DNA of 64,000 nucleotides, from positions 4,527,237 to 4,591,236 of the forward strand of contig NC_049995.1 of NCBI RefSeq assembly GCF_000003815.2, given 5' to 3'. The translations under genes were made by a program, and so were the position numbers. Positions 36,802-49,129 of this stretch are shown one piece after another. A model generated the notes under the pieces. It did not search any database and had not been told where the DNA came from. It saw only the letters and a list, made by a program, of their open reading frames with translations. The DNA is from Branchiostoma floridae. Taxonomy: Eukaryota > Chordata > Leptocardii > Amphioxiformes > Branchiostomatidae. Numbering within the stretch: position 1 is the first letter of the stretch; every line of letters starts with the position of its first letter.

Positions 36802-37154
36802 CAGGGCTCTAGCCAGCTCGACATTTTTTTCTGTCAGCCAATTCCCATTGTCGCGAAAACACTATTCCAGGAGTTTGAGAGACTGAACTGAGACCTTGAA
36901 AAACGGGTTTTAATGAGATTATCGTATGCAAAAGGACACCGACACACATTGTCAACAATCATAACAATAGCAAAACAAACAGTGTGTGGCTTTTACGGTC
37001 GTGGACGGCGTCTCTAAGCAGCCTGTAGCTTCCACCAAGGAGCTTTTATCAGATTTTTGTCCGTCAAAGTTGACGGATTGGTTTTAAAATTTTTCCGTCA
37101 CACGCAGCAAATTTCCGTCAATTGACGGAAAAATGGACGCTGGCTAGAGCCCTG
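36802..37154 (-). mobile_element. hAT-like MITE copy 2, inserted at the SLC43 stop codon
   Basis: Same family as 31262-31624 in opposite orientation, with perfect 15-bp terminal repeats CAGGGCTCTAGCCAG and CTGGCTAGAGCCCTG. The target duplication AATCACAC lies at 36794-36801 and 37155-37162. The 37155-37162 copy contains the TGA stop of the SLC43 gene (37157-37159, minus strand), so the MITE starts two bases after the stop. Confidence 0.95.
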
Positions 37155-37156
37155 AA

Positions 37157-40100
37157 TCACACACATGTTTCCTTTGGATCAGAAACTTCGAGTTTAAGAT
37201 GTCCGTTCTCCGATTTCTCCGGCGTAGCTTGCGAAGGATGGCGGCCTTCTTTGGTCGGCCCGGTCCGGCAGTGGTACCTGATGTAGGCGGGGTGGACAAA
37301 CGTCGCGACGGAAAGCACCAGAACCAAGATGTACACCTGAAGCAGTGAAAAGAAAGTTCAACATGTTATTCTATTTCTCAAAGTTGTCAAAAGATTTGCA
37401 GATCATCTGAGTTTCGATAACTTATAAGCATCATCATATGGGTGTGAGATATGGAAAAGTATATATAACAGTCACTTGAAACTTGCTGACGAAAATGCGT
37501 GAGCAAAATTGTAGCATAGAGCCAAAATACGTAATTGTTCCGCCCACAAGTGAAGAGAAAACACTATAGTTCATGGGTCATGTGTGAATGCCAAAAAATA
37601 ACAAACAAAAAAAAGAAGCAAAAATAGATGCTGACTTGAAACCTGAAGAACAACATCACTGGGAAGACCATAGACAACCTTGAAAAGTACAGTCTTGAAA
37701 GATGGTCAAAACCTTTTGTGCGCTTGTCATCTCATAATTCTATACCATATAATTGATTTATTCTCCGAGTAGAGGTTTCGGTTGGGGATAACGAGGGAAG
37801 ACAGACGTCAAATCCCAGCCTAAACCTCTGCTTGGAGACTATTCCTGAATTAGCACATACAATACGTACGTAAAGCGGGCTTCCAGCCGTCTTGATCCAG
37901 CCGATGAGCGGGTACTGCAGCAGGCCGACCAGCCCGGCTACCATGTACGACAGCCCGATCAGCCGCCCGAGGTGCCGACCGGGGAATCTGTGAACGTTAG
38001 GAATACAAAATACATACATACACACATACATCTGTATCTGTATCTGTATCTATATAGCCGGTATAACCGCCATTCGGCGTAACACACCAGCTAACTCATA
38101 ATAAACATAGTCACATAGTCGTACTCTATCGAACATTGACAGAGTTACGCTTCCCGTGTGATCTATCAATTATCATTATAGTTAGGTTACTTATTCCTAT
38201 TACTTAGTCCAGTCTCTGATCCAAGAAAGTTCTTTGAATGTAAGGTATGGACGGCCTATCCTCCTACGCAGCGACATCCAACGGCGAAACCGACTGTCTG
38301 GATGTACCCTGCTTTCTCAACCGCCACCCTTAGTTCCTGATCGCGGTCACAAACAATATTTGTTTTATACATCGATAGCTGCGTTCAAGTGGTTCCAAAT
38401 GTCAGTTTTTTTTACGTACATTTTCTGTTGATATATGAATAATGCACTTGCTTTGTTTTCCATGGACTTACCACCCTAGTAAAACTATCCACGGATAAAA
38501 CAATTCACATTAGAAGAAGCTTACGAGTTAGCGATGAACGCGGTGTTCCCTCCGTAGATGAACGCCCTGCTGAGGATGTGGAGAACGAAGGTCAGGAACA
38601 TGTCCGGTGCTGACGTCATCAGCAGGCCTGTACTGGACTCCACAGAGGGCGTGTCCCACACGGACAGTGCGGCGAAGAAGAACACCAACGTGCTGGTCAA
38701 ACTGGTGATCACGAACACGGGGACCGCCGCACGCCGCCTGCTGGTCCTGGTAGGGCCTGAAACAACACGTAGATAATATTATACAACACGCAGATATTTC
38801 CGGATTACTTTCTCAGGGGAGTGAAAGAGTCCATTTACATCAGAACCCATCAACCTTTGCTCAACCAAGACGCGGGCCGATACCGACTTCCAATCACCTT
38901 TGACCATTTGCTGACATCACACTTCCAGTCTGGATATGTGACATAGACTTTGGCTATTTCAGTTTGATAAGGATCAGAGGACTGATTGAAAGCTTGTTGG
39001 TAAGCGCTATATTTTCTGTACGGATATAAAGTCTAAAGTTATAACATAATGTTGACTACCGTCACAGATAAACTTAAATTTGAGTAACAAACAAATATAA
39101 TAAACTAACGTCCTCGATTAAACATAACGTATGATTTTAAATTCATAGAAAACTCCATACTGATATTTCTTCGATTCTCCTTTTCATGATAATGAACAGT
39201 TGTAAGTATTTTTTTCAGGAGAGGAAGTTCGTTTATGCTTTCGAATACGCATGCGCAGCGACAGGAATTGTGGGTAATACGGCAAAGCTGAAGGCATGGA
39301 AAGAGTTCTCGTCTAGAGTCTAGACCATTGTCTCGATATGCATAACGATATCCAGACGTGTTTTGTTTATATCTCCGGGGCCCATGCCTTTGACATATTT
39401 CCCACAATTCCTGCGCACTCAGAAGTGTGAAGGGGCCTATACCTCCATACGCATGTCCTCTTAGCCCCAGATCGTAGACGAACCCACAGAGTGGAGACAC
39501 CAGCACATTGGACACCTGGAAGAATCCAAACACGTCCGTCCAGAAACTCACTGTAAAGGAAAACAGAAACGGGGTTATAGGATAGCTGTATACTGTAGAT
39601 ATGAGCATCTTTTTTCCTTACAAACAATAATAAAGGGCGAACCTAATGGTGTAATATAATTATGTTAATGACCTGGTCCAAAAATCAAGTAGACGTAGGT
39701 TTTATTTCTTTTGGGTACTCGCACACAATACTATAGGTGGAGCCTAATGGTATAACTGTTAGTATTGTGTGCGAGAAGCTTGACAAAAGGCTACGGGGAA
39801 AAATAAGGCTAATATCAACATCACCTCCGAGTTAAGAAAAACATTACAACTGAAAAATACAAAACAAATACAACAACAATAATAACAAGCAACTCACAGC
39901 ATGAAATGGCTTGGCTAGTCCAAGATACATGTAGTATAACAAGTTATTGATTGAAGGGTTTAGCAATTAATTTCTTGTTAACTATTAGATGAGTATGCAT
40001 GATACCCACCCTGTCCGTTGTTATTCCCGGTGACCATGTTGAACCAGATGTTTGCTGTGCCGACTAAGATGATGACGTTCAAGTTCATGACACTCATGTA

Positions 40101-42861
40101 GGCCAGGTGCAGGAGATACAGGCGTGACGTCACCACCTGTACAAATGTCTCCTCAGTCGGTTCAGCAGATTCACTCTTTTCTTCACTCTTGTTTTCTGTT
40201 AACCAAGAATGTTTCAAATTGATACAGTATGTATCGTACGTGTCTCAATGCACACAGGGCTGTGTCATCGTTCTTATATATGTTGCACAGGGTACTAACT
40301 ACTATGCTTCGGTTACATTTGAAAATATGGTCCCCGTGGGATGCCTGTGGCTACAGGGTTATCTTTGGGCACGCCGGGCCCCTGGATGATTTTAACTCGA
40401 AATGATTCTGCTAAAAACGATAAAGTAAACAACAACAAGAAAGCCTAGGCCTGGAATCTCTTGATCAAATTGGATCACAAGTTTGTGCATAAGTCGGCGA
40501 CACTACAATGAAGGTCAGCCTCATACCACCATATAAAATGGACGTTTTAACCTTGGTATATTGATAACATGTCAACAATATAGTATGCATCTTGGGTGCG
40601 TCCCAGATTGGATTTGTATTACCCTTGACTACATGTAAATAATCATGGGAATACGTACCACGCAAGACGCACAAGTAAGACTAAAATTTAAAAAGACACC
40701 AAAACACACAAAGACACAGTTTTCATCAAGCAAATTCGTTGAGCGCTCTGTCATTGTTTTACGGATGTTGCGACGCCACCAACGTACCACAGCACAAGTG
40801 AGATATCAGCTTAACAATTGTGACAGTGCAAGCTGTTTTAAGATATGGCTACTAGCTAGAGCACTCATTAGATAAACAAAAGAAAGCAATTAAATTTTCA
40901 GTACCCTGTTGCAGCTTCTCGGTTTCCTGTGAGTCTTTTCTGGTCTCTTGTTGTGACTCTGGAATGAACTTGCGTCTCGGGAAGAGGGTAAAGGTGGCCA
41001 TCAGCGAGGGGACACACAGACAGGCGAGGGTGAAACACATGTGTTGGAAGGGCACGCCGAACTGAACGTACAGCAACTGAAATTGAGAAAGAAATACCAA
41101 AATTTATATAGAACTTCATTCACATTGTACATTGTGTTTTCTTCCAATATTGCATATAGCCTGGCGGTGTACATTTGGCCACCTGCACCTGGAGTATTAG
41201 TTGTTACAGCAAATATGGACCAAATATTAGCTGTTACAGAAAAGATTACACGTTTGCGATAGCAAAACCTGCACTTACAGGTTTGCTAAGCAAAACTCCG
41301 TATTGCCTTCGTAAAAAGGCAAATACTGGGAGAAAAATATCCTGTATTTTCTCGAAAATGTTGTCATAGTTTTCTTAAGCTTATCAATTCGGGTTGCGCC
41401 CAGCCTACCTTTGTCATATTCGGCTTTGAAGTAAGGAATAATGTGTTCGTCACGTGAACGTCTCCCAATGCTATTTTAATGACGTCATTTCTATGATGTT
41501 AACCGTTTAACTGCCAAACCCGGATATATCCGGCACACATATACATGTCCTGTGTGCCGTGCCCGGATATAACCGGGATAGCGTATTCCCCCAAAGTATC
41601 AGCTTTGCGCACGTTTAGCACACCAACCCCGAAAGTTAGGGACTTCGGCCTTGTTTGGGGGTTTCTTTTGTGAGGTCAGCGGCCAACCATGGCACTGATA
41701 GCATTTTATAGGGCTGAAACTCTGGCAGTTTAAGGGTTTTAACATTCTGGCGGACGCTTTTCCATTGTTTTCTGGTGTAAAACGGGATAAACTCACCTTT
41801 TGAACCAGGAAGGTGATGGGAGAGGAGCCGAAGGATCCCGTTATGATAGTGATAACTGTAGACCTCCGCGTTCCAAACAAGTTCCCAACCTTAGAGAGAG
41901 TAGATAATTTACATAATTTTGTCAGTTACTGAATGACTTGATAGATGTCAAAACCTAGATCATTTAGATAAAATTCATGATATAATTTCAACTCGTTTCA
42001 GTTGTTAACTTTGTTTAGTTTTCATTTAGAACAATTTAAACCATTCATATAAACCAGTTTCGGGGAATAAGGCACGCAAATCCACATTGGTTTTCTAACT
42101 CTCTAATTATCATATTGTTTTGCAATTCTTGCATATGTGCAAAACTAAATATACAAAGATTCAAAACCCAACGTTTTTTGGTAAACATCCCTATAAGACG
42201 TAGATGATGATTAAAACATCATAAGACGTAGATGCTGTATAAAATTTCTAACATACATATATCAATAGTTACGAATGTTGCGTTACTTACCGTTACGTTA
42301 GCGAGAAGGGTGATGTTAGCACACATTCCCACAAGGATCATTCCGGGATACACAAGGTACACATACGGGTACTCTAGTGAAAAAATGAATGAAGGAAGGA
42401 AGGAATAGATAAGTAAGCAAAGTATTAGATTCGGACATACATTTTGTCTAGAACCATTCCTCATGGGTCAGCAATACTTAAGAAATGTCTTGCGAAGGGA
42501 TAACCCTAGCTTGCGAGGACGTACATAGTGCTGTATCGATAACATATTATCGGTTGCTACATTGCCCCCCCCCCCCCCCCTTGAAATTCATATATGTAAG
42601 AGAATTCACAATGTAAGAGAACTTTTGTTTTAATGTCTGGAATCTGGATACAGATACTAAATGTATATGATTTTTGTTATTCCGGGTATGAAGATGGTTA
42701 AAAATACATTAATAGATCTGCAGAATTAACAAATATAAGTCATTCTACAAACTTGAAGAACTATATATTGACACATTTCTCTCTCTTTTTCTCTCTTCCT
42801 CTCTCTCTTCCCTTTCTTTTTTTCTCTCTCTCTTCCTCTCTCTTTCTCTCTCTCAGATCTT

Positions 42862-42905
<44 letters not shown>

Positions 42906-44216
42906 CTCTCTGTTTCTCTCTCTCTCTCTGTCTCTCTCTCTCTCTCACTCTCTCAATGACAGTTGTAAAGTGTTACCTCTGGTGGAGAATCCCAGTAGCA
43001 ATCCAGCCGTGGCCATCAGTACGCTTCAAACATAAACAAATCATGTTTGGTTACTACACAGAATAAACAAATCAAACAATAAATAAACAAAGGTTCCTAA
43101 TTGTCCAGTTTGGCAGTCGGAGCTACATACCTAAAGCATGTCCTTGTCACACGGAGGCCGAAGTAGTCCAGAGCTATCCCAGCAAACAACGAGGCAACTT
43201 GACTGGCAACAACGGAAATGGCGAACACTTGCGTCAGAGTCTCATCCTGTTCAAGACATTCTGGGTAACGCGGTGCATCCTGGGTGGACGCGTTCGTCGA
43301 AAGTAGAATCTTGAATACAAATGGAAAAGGGTCAAGAGTTTAATTTAGATAGTAGGCCCGTTGAATATTCGTTATGAAGTATCATCGTCATCATCACCAT
43401 TACAGAAGTACTAGTATACATAACGTAATAAGCAATGACAGGTGTATGTTCACGTGTTTTTTTTCATGGAGCATAAATTGAAAGACTTTGCGACTGGCGG
43501 TGACTGTATCATTATTATTAGAATTAAAAGTTGTAATGGACAAATTTCCAAACCGAAGCCTGGTCTGGCTTGGGGAACATCAATAAAATTATATGCAAAC
43601 CCCAGCGACATTATATACATCTACATGTACCGTACGCAAGAGTATGCCCCATTGCCCTCCGCACTGTTTACAAGTATAGTCCTTTTTACCTGTGTACTAC
43701 GTTCCATGTTTGCAGATGAGTTGACAACAGATGTCGCTAAATGATATCGATATGACCCCCCCCCCAAAAAAATACACTGTTCAGGATTGTCTTAGTTACC
43801 ACTAAGAGATTTAATCCTCATTGGCTTACCAGTTTCCTTACCCGTCGACACAACGGGTCGCTGAAATCTCTGCCTCCCCCATCGTTTATGACTGTAGTCT
43901 TGCTTACTGTTTTACTTACCTGTGTATTTTGTTGCGTGTTGTTTGCTGATGAGGTGACACAGAGGTTACTGAATTATCTGCCTCTCGGTGACTCCCCATC
44001 GTTTATAACTGTAGTCTTGGTTACTGTTGTACTAACCTGTGTGGTTTGTTGCGTGTTGTTTGCTGATGAGGTGACACAAAGGTCACTAAAGTACCCCTCC
44101 TGTTTGAGGATGTATACCAGTGATGTCCATCCGTAGATGATGCCAGAAAACAACAACATCTCCAGAACAGAGATGGTCAGGAGCAGGAAACGCTTCTCAA
44201 ACATCACGGTCGACAT
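37157..44216 (-). CDS. SLC43-family major-facilitator transporter, complete eleven-exon gene
   Basis: SLC43 members are facilitative plasma-membrane carriers: LAT3/LAT4 (A1, A2) for large neutral amino acids, A3 for purine nucleobases. Exons: 44037-44216, 43131-43309, 42977-43023, 42291-42373, 41797-41889, 40905-41076, 40010-40195, 39443-39550, 38525-38756, 37870-37987, 37157-37336. They join in frame to 1578 nt (525 aa plus TGA), between human A3 and A1 in length. Family signatures: N-terminal helix ending F-S-G-I-I-Y-G-W-x-S-L-V; the loop after it with D-L-C; G-N-L-F-G-T-R-R-S-T-V-I-T (A3: G-N-L-F-G-Q-H-R-S-T-I-I-T); L-S-R-A-F-I-Y-G-G-N-T-A-F; F-P-G-R-H-L-G-R-L-I-G-L. Most similar in my reading to A3, but which substrate class it carries cannot be read from sequence. 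The start ATG follows a 3' splice site at 44221/44222, so an upstream leader exon exists. Confidence 0.92.
39251..39418. mobile_element. MITE with GCGCAGxGACAGGAATTGTGGG ends
   Basis: GCGCAGCGACAGGAATTGTGGGTAATA at the left is mirrored by ATATTTCCCACAATTCCTGCGC at the right. Partial relatives (GACAGGAATTCTxGGTAATATGTCAAAGG) occur near 58492 and 60356. It sits in an SLC43 intron. Confidence 0.75.
42778..42957. repeat. (CT)n-rich microsatellite
   Basis: Pyrimidine tract of CTCT/TTTCTC in an SLC43 intron, ending 20 bases from the donor side of the exon at 42977-43023. A C18 run occurs near 42566. Confidence 0.95.
43677..43979 (-). repeat. Two intronic copies of the SLC43 exon-1 tail with splice donor
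   Basis: The sequence around the exon-1 donor (44037) is repeated downstream in the same intron. A close copy spans about 43877-43979 (period ~117 bp; ACACAG|GTAAGT donor at 43919/43920). A diverged copy lies at about 43677-43742 (ACACAG|GTAAAA). Neither copy gives a phase-preserving exon with an obvious acceptor, so they look non-coding or decaying. Confidence 0.8.
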
Positions 44217-44681
44217 TTTGTCTGTAGAATAGAAAATTGATCAGTTGGTTTCTCCACAGGTTTTTGGTGTCCATATGTCATTTCTTTTATTGTCAATATT
44301 GTTTCTAACCTTGTATAGTTTAATTCTTTTACTTGTAACAGGATGAGATTTAGGCATTGCCAACCAATATGTTTTTAATGACCATATGCATTCGTTCTTC
44401 TTGTCTGCGACGTTGTAAAGATATAAACAGTTTTTTTAAAGTAACAAGTTTCAACATATTAGAGCAGTCCAGTCTACAAGTAGAGAGCTCTTCTTGTCAA
44501 AATGGATTTTAAAACATGGTTTTGCATATCAAATGCAAATGCATATATACCATATCCATACACATGAATCCGGATAGCTTACCTGGTCAAAATCAGCTTT
44601 TATATACATGTGTATCGGAACAATCGTGAACAAAAAAAAAGAAAAAAAGTGTGCAGATGTTGACACACGGCAGCACCAATC

Positions 44682-45023
44682 NNNNNNNNNNNNNNNNNNN
44701 NNNNNNNNNNNNNNNNNNNNNNNNNNNNNNNNNNNNNNNNNNNNNNNNNNNNNNNNNNNNNNNNNNNNNNNNNNNNNNNNNNNNNNNNNNNNNNNNNNNN
44801 NNNNNNNNNNNNNNNNNNNNNNNNNNNNNNNNNNNNNNNNNNNNNNNNNNNNNNNNNNNNNNNNNNNNNNNNNNNNNNNNNNNNNNNNNNNNNNNNNNNN
44901 NNNNNNNNNNNNNNNNNNNNNNNNNNNNNNNNNNNNNNNNNNNNNNNNNNNNNNNNNNNNNNNNNNNNNNNNNNNNNNNNNNNNNNNNNNNNNNNNNNNN
45001 NNNNNNNNNNNNNNNNNNNNNNN
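44682..45023. other. Assembly gap (N)
   Basis: 342 undetermined bases. The frames that appear to cross it are artefacts. Confidence 1.
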
Positions 45024-45243
45024 CGGACATCAGCGCCCTGAAGTATAGCGTACGTCTTGCGAGCAACTAATCGATCCGAAGTCGCTGAATGAGCCGCTAA
45101 TAGGCTGCTCAGGCATGCTCACTCCGACATTTGTTCCATTTCTACGGTTTTCCAGCGACCCGGAGTCTGGTAGAGACTGGTACTTTGGACAGAAAAGGTT
45201 TCATCAGATTTCTTGATGAAATCTCCTTGAGACAAAAGCTCCC

Positions 45244-45390
45244 AAGCGGTAATCTCCAAGCAGATCCTACGGTGCCATAAGATAGTATCAAAGCTGACAA
45301 AGGAGTATAGCCGGCTAAGGGAGTCAAACGGGCACCGGGGGTTTGATACTATACATTACGCACCGTGGATCTGGTTGGAGATTACCAAGC
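45244..45390. mobile_element. MITE with GGTAATCTCCAA ends
   Basis: Left GGTAATCTCCAAGCAGATCC..GATAGTATCAAA, right inverse TTTGATACTATACATTACGCACCGTGGATCTGG..GGAGATTACC. A half copy (TAATCTCCAAGCAGACC) lies at about 47612-47690, just before the second assembly gap. Confidence 0.85.
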
Positions 45391-47816
45391 GGTAGCACTA
45401 TTGACTATTGCATGTACACTTATATCGCGCCCATGCGCATGAATAGTAAATAGCTGACTTACTTGCCATGGTCATAATCAGATCTAAAATAGGGAACACG
45501 CGAGAACCAGTGGATAAAATTCAAGCATGCGCCCTACCCCCAAAAGGATGGCATATATAAACAACGGTGGCCTAAACAAACTGACCTAACCAATTATCTA
45601 ATTTTCACACATTAAGGACTTTCTATGACTTGAGAGCAGCTTTGCATTTTTTCTTAGTGGATACTGTAGAAATCAGTCGGAACGAATTTTCCAAAAATAA
45701 TTTCATATTAGCTAATCAACTAACAAGTTAAACGCTTACTAGGTCGAGGCTACAAACTCATTAATTGCGGTGACATAACGACCGACCGGTGACCCAACGA
45801 TGACCTGCCCCCAAGAGGTGAAGGACCTGTTTAGAACACGATGACCTAAAAAAAAACCGGACCTAACAAATGAACTAATAGATCAAGGAGGTTAAAAGTG
45901 TTTTTTAACCTCCTTGAATAGATAAAGTCCATAGCACACATTGAGGACCTTCTAACGACCTAGCTTTGGAGTAGTCTACATCATCGGCGTCAGCTCTGGA
46001 GTAGTCTAGCCATTTCTTTATTGAATACTATAAAAATCATTCCGAGCGATTTTTACAAAACAATCTCGGTGTAGAAAGTAGGTCAGATAATTAGCTCACA
46101 AGTTAATATTGAGTGGGTCACAAAGTCGGAACCAGTACATAACTTCTGGACTTACTACCAGAGGCTCTCTGTAGTAGCATCTTTGAAATTCGTAGTCATT
46201 ACTGTATTGAATCCCCAACGTATATTGAACCCTATTGTCCATAGATTATATCGGGTAATTAGTCTAATTTGAATCACTTTAAAGTCTTTTGTCAAATTTA
46301 AACCAGTTTTGTCACTTATTCAAACGAAAATTCTGCTTGGGGAATGGATAAAGGTATTTTTAATTCTGTTCTGTACATGTAGTCTTGTACTTAATCTTTG
46401 GTTTAAGCAAGGAGCTTTTGGTTTAAGCAGAGAAATCGGCCTGGACAGTTTTGTTTGTTTTGCGGTCATTTCTGTGTTCCTGTGGCGTTTTATAGGCAAA
46501 CGTTATCAAATAGCCCCTACCTACTCATCTGATCGGAGATTATCATTCAGTGACTTAATACTCATTTTGTTGGCTACGTTGGCATATTTTTTTGATGTAA
46601 AAAAGCACTGGTAATATTTTACTAGTGCTGTGCGTTCTCCAGCACGTGCACCCGTAACACATGTTTCAAGCAGTAGCGGTGACGCCCCCTACCCTCCGAA
46701 AAATATGAACGCCCCCCCCCCGCGCTCCCCCCCCCCCCAAAAAAAAACTCAAGCCGAAGCCCTTGTGACTGGCCAAATACTTTTTTCACAAACTTAGGAG
46801 GTTTTACCTTGATAAAACAAGGGAGTTATATAACCTCATTGCATCAACAGAAATCCTCCTTGCCCAAACCTTTCCCCTGTTTACATTTGGGTTAAAATTC
46901 TCTGTGTTTGGCTTCTGTGCAATCTGCATCCAGGAGTTGAATGTTTAAATTAGACAAATAAGTGACTCTTTTGTCTCTAAATACAGATATATACCATATC
47001 CATGCGCAAGAATATTAGATAGATGACTTACCTGTACCTGGTTTACCTGGATCAGGTAAAACGAACAGGAAACACCGCTTATGGTATGTTTGTATCTGCA
47101 ACAGTCGCTAGTTATGGTTATGTAAATCCTTGTATGTCCACGCCCTCTTTGTCTGTTGTTATTTGCATTGAAACAGCGGGTCTTCACGGGTTATCTCTGA
47201 AACGGCCGATAATGGGTAAACAAAATCCCAGCATGCTCCCCTGGGAATTAATGATTCCCCCAAGAGGTGACAAAAGGCTAAAAAAAAAACTGCCCAAACA
47301 AGTGAACTAAATGTCATGCATATCCTCAAAGACAATTTATCTCTGATTGAGTCCTATAGAAATCTAGAGTTCCACGAAACACATACAGGGTCTTCCCCAA
47401 ATAACCAAGGCTTATTATGGGTTATCAAAGACTTTAGTGTCATGGACTATACAAATACAGCTCAAAACATAACCTTCTTGTCAAAGGTAAAAATTGAAGA
47501 ATGCGTCCGTGTTGTACTGTGTTAAATGATCATGACCCCGCTATTTGACATGCTGAAAAATATAACCTTGCCATTCTGGGAAGGTAACAAGGAGCTTGTT
47601 CAGAACGAACTCTAATCTCCAAGCAGACCCCACGGAGCATAAGATAGTATCAAATGCTGTCAGAGGAATAAAACCGGCCTAGGAGTGTGTTTAGCTTACT
47701 CTCCAAACAGAGGTTAGGCTCCGGCTGTTTTTTAACGGTTTTTTAGTCGTTTTTATCGGGCTTTCTATTTTGTCATTTTTTCTTACTGTGTCCGGCCTAA
47801 CAAAATATACTCTCCA

Positions 47817-48568
47817 NNNNNNNNNNNNNNNNNNNNNNNNNNNNNNNNNNNNNNNNNNNNNNNNNNNNNNNNNNNNNNNNNNNNNNNNNNNNNNNNNNNN
47901 NNNNNNNNNNNNNNNNNNNNNNNNNNNNNNNNNNNNNNNNNNNNNNNNNNNNNNNNNNNNNNNNNNNNNNNNNNNNNNNNNNNNNNNNNNNNNNNNNNNN
48001 NNNNNNNNNNNNNNNNNNNNNNNNNNNNNNNNNNNNNNNNNNNNNNNNNNNNNNNNNNNNNNNNNNNNNNNNNNNNNNNNNNNNNNNNNNNNNNNNNNNN
48101 NNNNNNNNNNNNNNNNNNNNNNNNNNNNNNNNNNNNNNNNNNNNNNNNNNNNNNNNNNNNNNNNNNNNNNNNNNNNNNNNNNNNNNNNNNNNNNNNNNNN
48201 NNNNNNNNNNNNNNNNNNNNNNNNNNNNNNNNNNNNNNNNNNNNNNNNNNNNNNNNNNNNNNNNNNNNNNNNNNNNNNNNNNNNNNNNNNNNNNNNNNNN
48301 NNNNNNNNNNNNNNNNNNNNNNNNNNNNNNNNNNNNNNNNNNNNNNNNNNNNNNNNNNNNNNNNNNNNNNNNNNNNNNNNNNNNNNNNNNNNNNNNNNNN
48401 NNNNNNNNNNNNNNNNNNNNNNNNNNNNNNNNNNNNNNNNNNNNNNNNNNNNNNNNNNNNNNNNNNNNNNNNNNNNNNNNNNNNNNNNNNNNNNNNNNNN
48501 NNNNNNNNNNNNNNNNNNNNNNNNNNNNNNNNNNNNNNNNNNNNNNNNNNNNNNNNNNNNNNNNNNNN
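47817..48568. other. Assembly gap (N)
   Basis: 752 undetermined bases. Confidence 1.
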
Positions 48569-49060
48569 TTATCTTGATATATATAAATGCAATGTATATT
48601 TAATAATTTTATTCGCTCGCATCATTTTTTGGGTTCCCAGAGGATGTCATCCGTGTTATCAAGATCACGTGGCCTTATTTCGCTACTCTTTGAACGAGGT
48701 AACGTTAAAGTTATAAGCTAAGGAATCATTGATTTCGTGATTCATGATCATCTCAGGGTGATATTTGAAACGTCAAAAGTTCAGCGAACAAGTAGGGTGA
48801 TAGATAGCATAAATGTGCATACAGATACATACTGATATACGTACATGTATGAACTGTTACATTAACAATACCTTTATCACACACAAGAATACTTTGATAA
48901 CAAGCGTTGACAATATGAACTTCACTATTACAGCATCTCATAAGATATGGCAAATATCAATATTACCATCATATCCTAAGCCTTATATTAGAAATATGCG
49001 CCATAAGGTATAACTCACAAAAGGTCGTGCTATCCATAAGACATTTACACTGTTATAATT

Positions 49061-49129
49061 AAGGGTTAATGACCCGCCCCGAGGTGTTATGACACCATAT
49101 ATACCGAGGAACAGGCGGGTCATTAACCC
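49061..49129. repeat. Short hairpin, 17-bp perfect outer arms
   Basis: AGGGTTAATGACCCGCC pairs exactly with GGCGGGTCATTAACCCT about 35 bp later, and the interior is also partly self-complementary (ACACCATATATACC). It could be a tiny MITE or a transcribed hairpin. Confidence 0.8.

Larger units (their letters stand above)
44221..47060 (-). promoter_or_regulatory. SLC43 upstream region with three related donor-bearing segments
   Basis: Three segments share a CATATCCAT..GCATGAAT..GATAG-like string followed by a minus-strand splice donor: GACCAG|GTAAGC at 44582, GGCAA|GTAAGT at 45462, TACAG|GTAAGT at 47031. Since the coding exon starts behind an acceptor, these are candidate alternative leader exons. 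Flanking CCCCCAAGAGGTGA is also repeated (near 45812 and 47259). An assembly gap lies within. Confidence 0.4.

Noticed and set aside
42753..42959. 68-codon Ser/Leu-rich frame
   Set aside because: Translation of a (CT)n microsatellite.
44593..45070. Long frames crossing 44682-45023, and another across 47817-48568
   Set aside because: They consist almost wholly of undetermined bases.
46309..46614. 101-codon plus-strand frame with hydrophobic stretches
   Set aside because: It starts with TTG, not ATG, and lies in AT-rich intergenic DNA between repeats. It has no splice signals or recognisable family; hydrophobic runs are expected from T-rich sequence.
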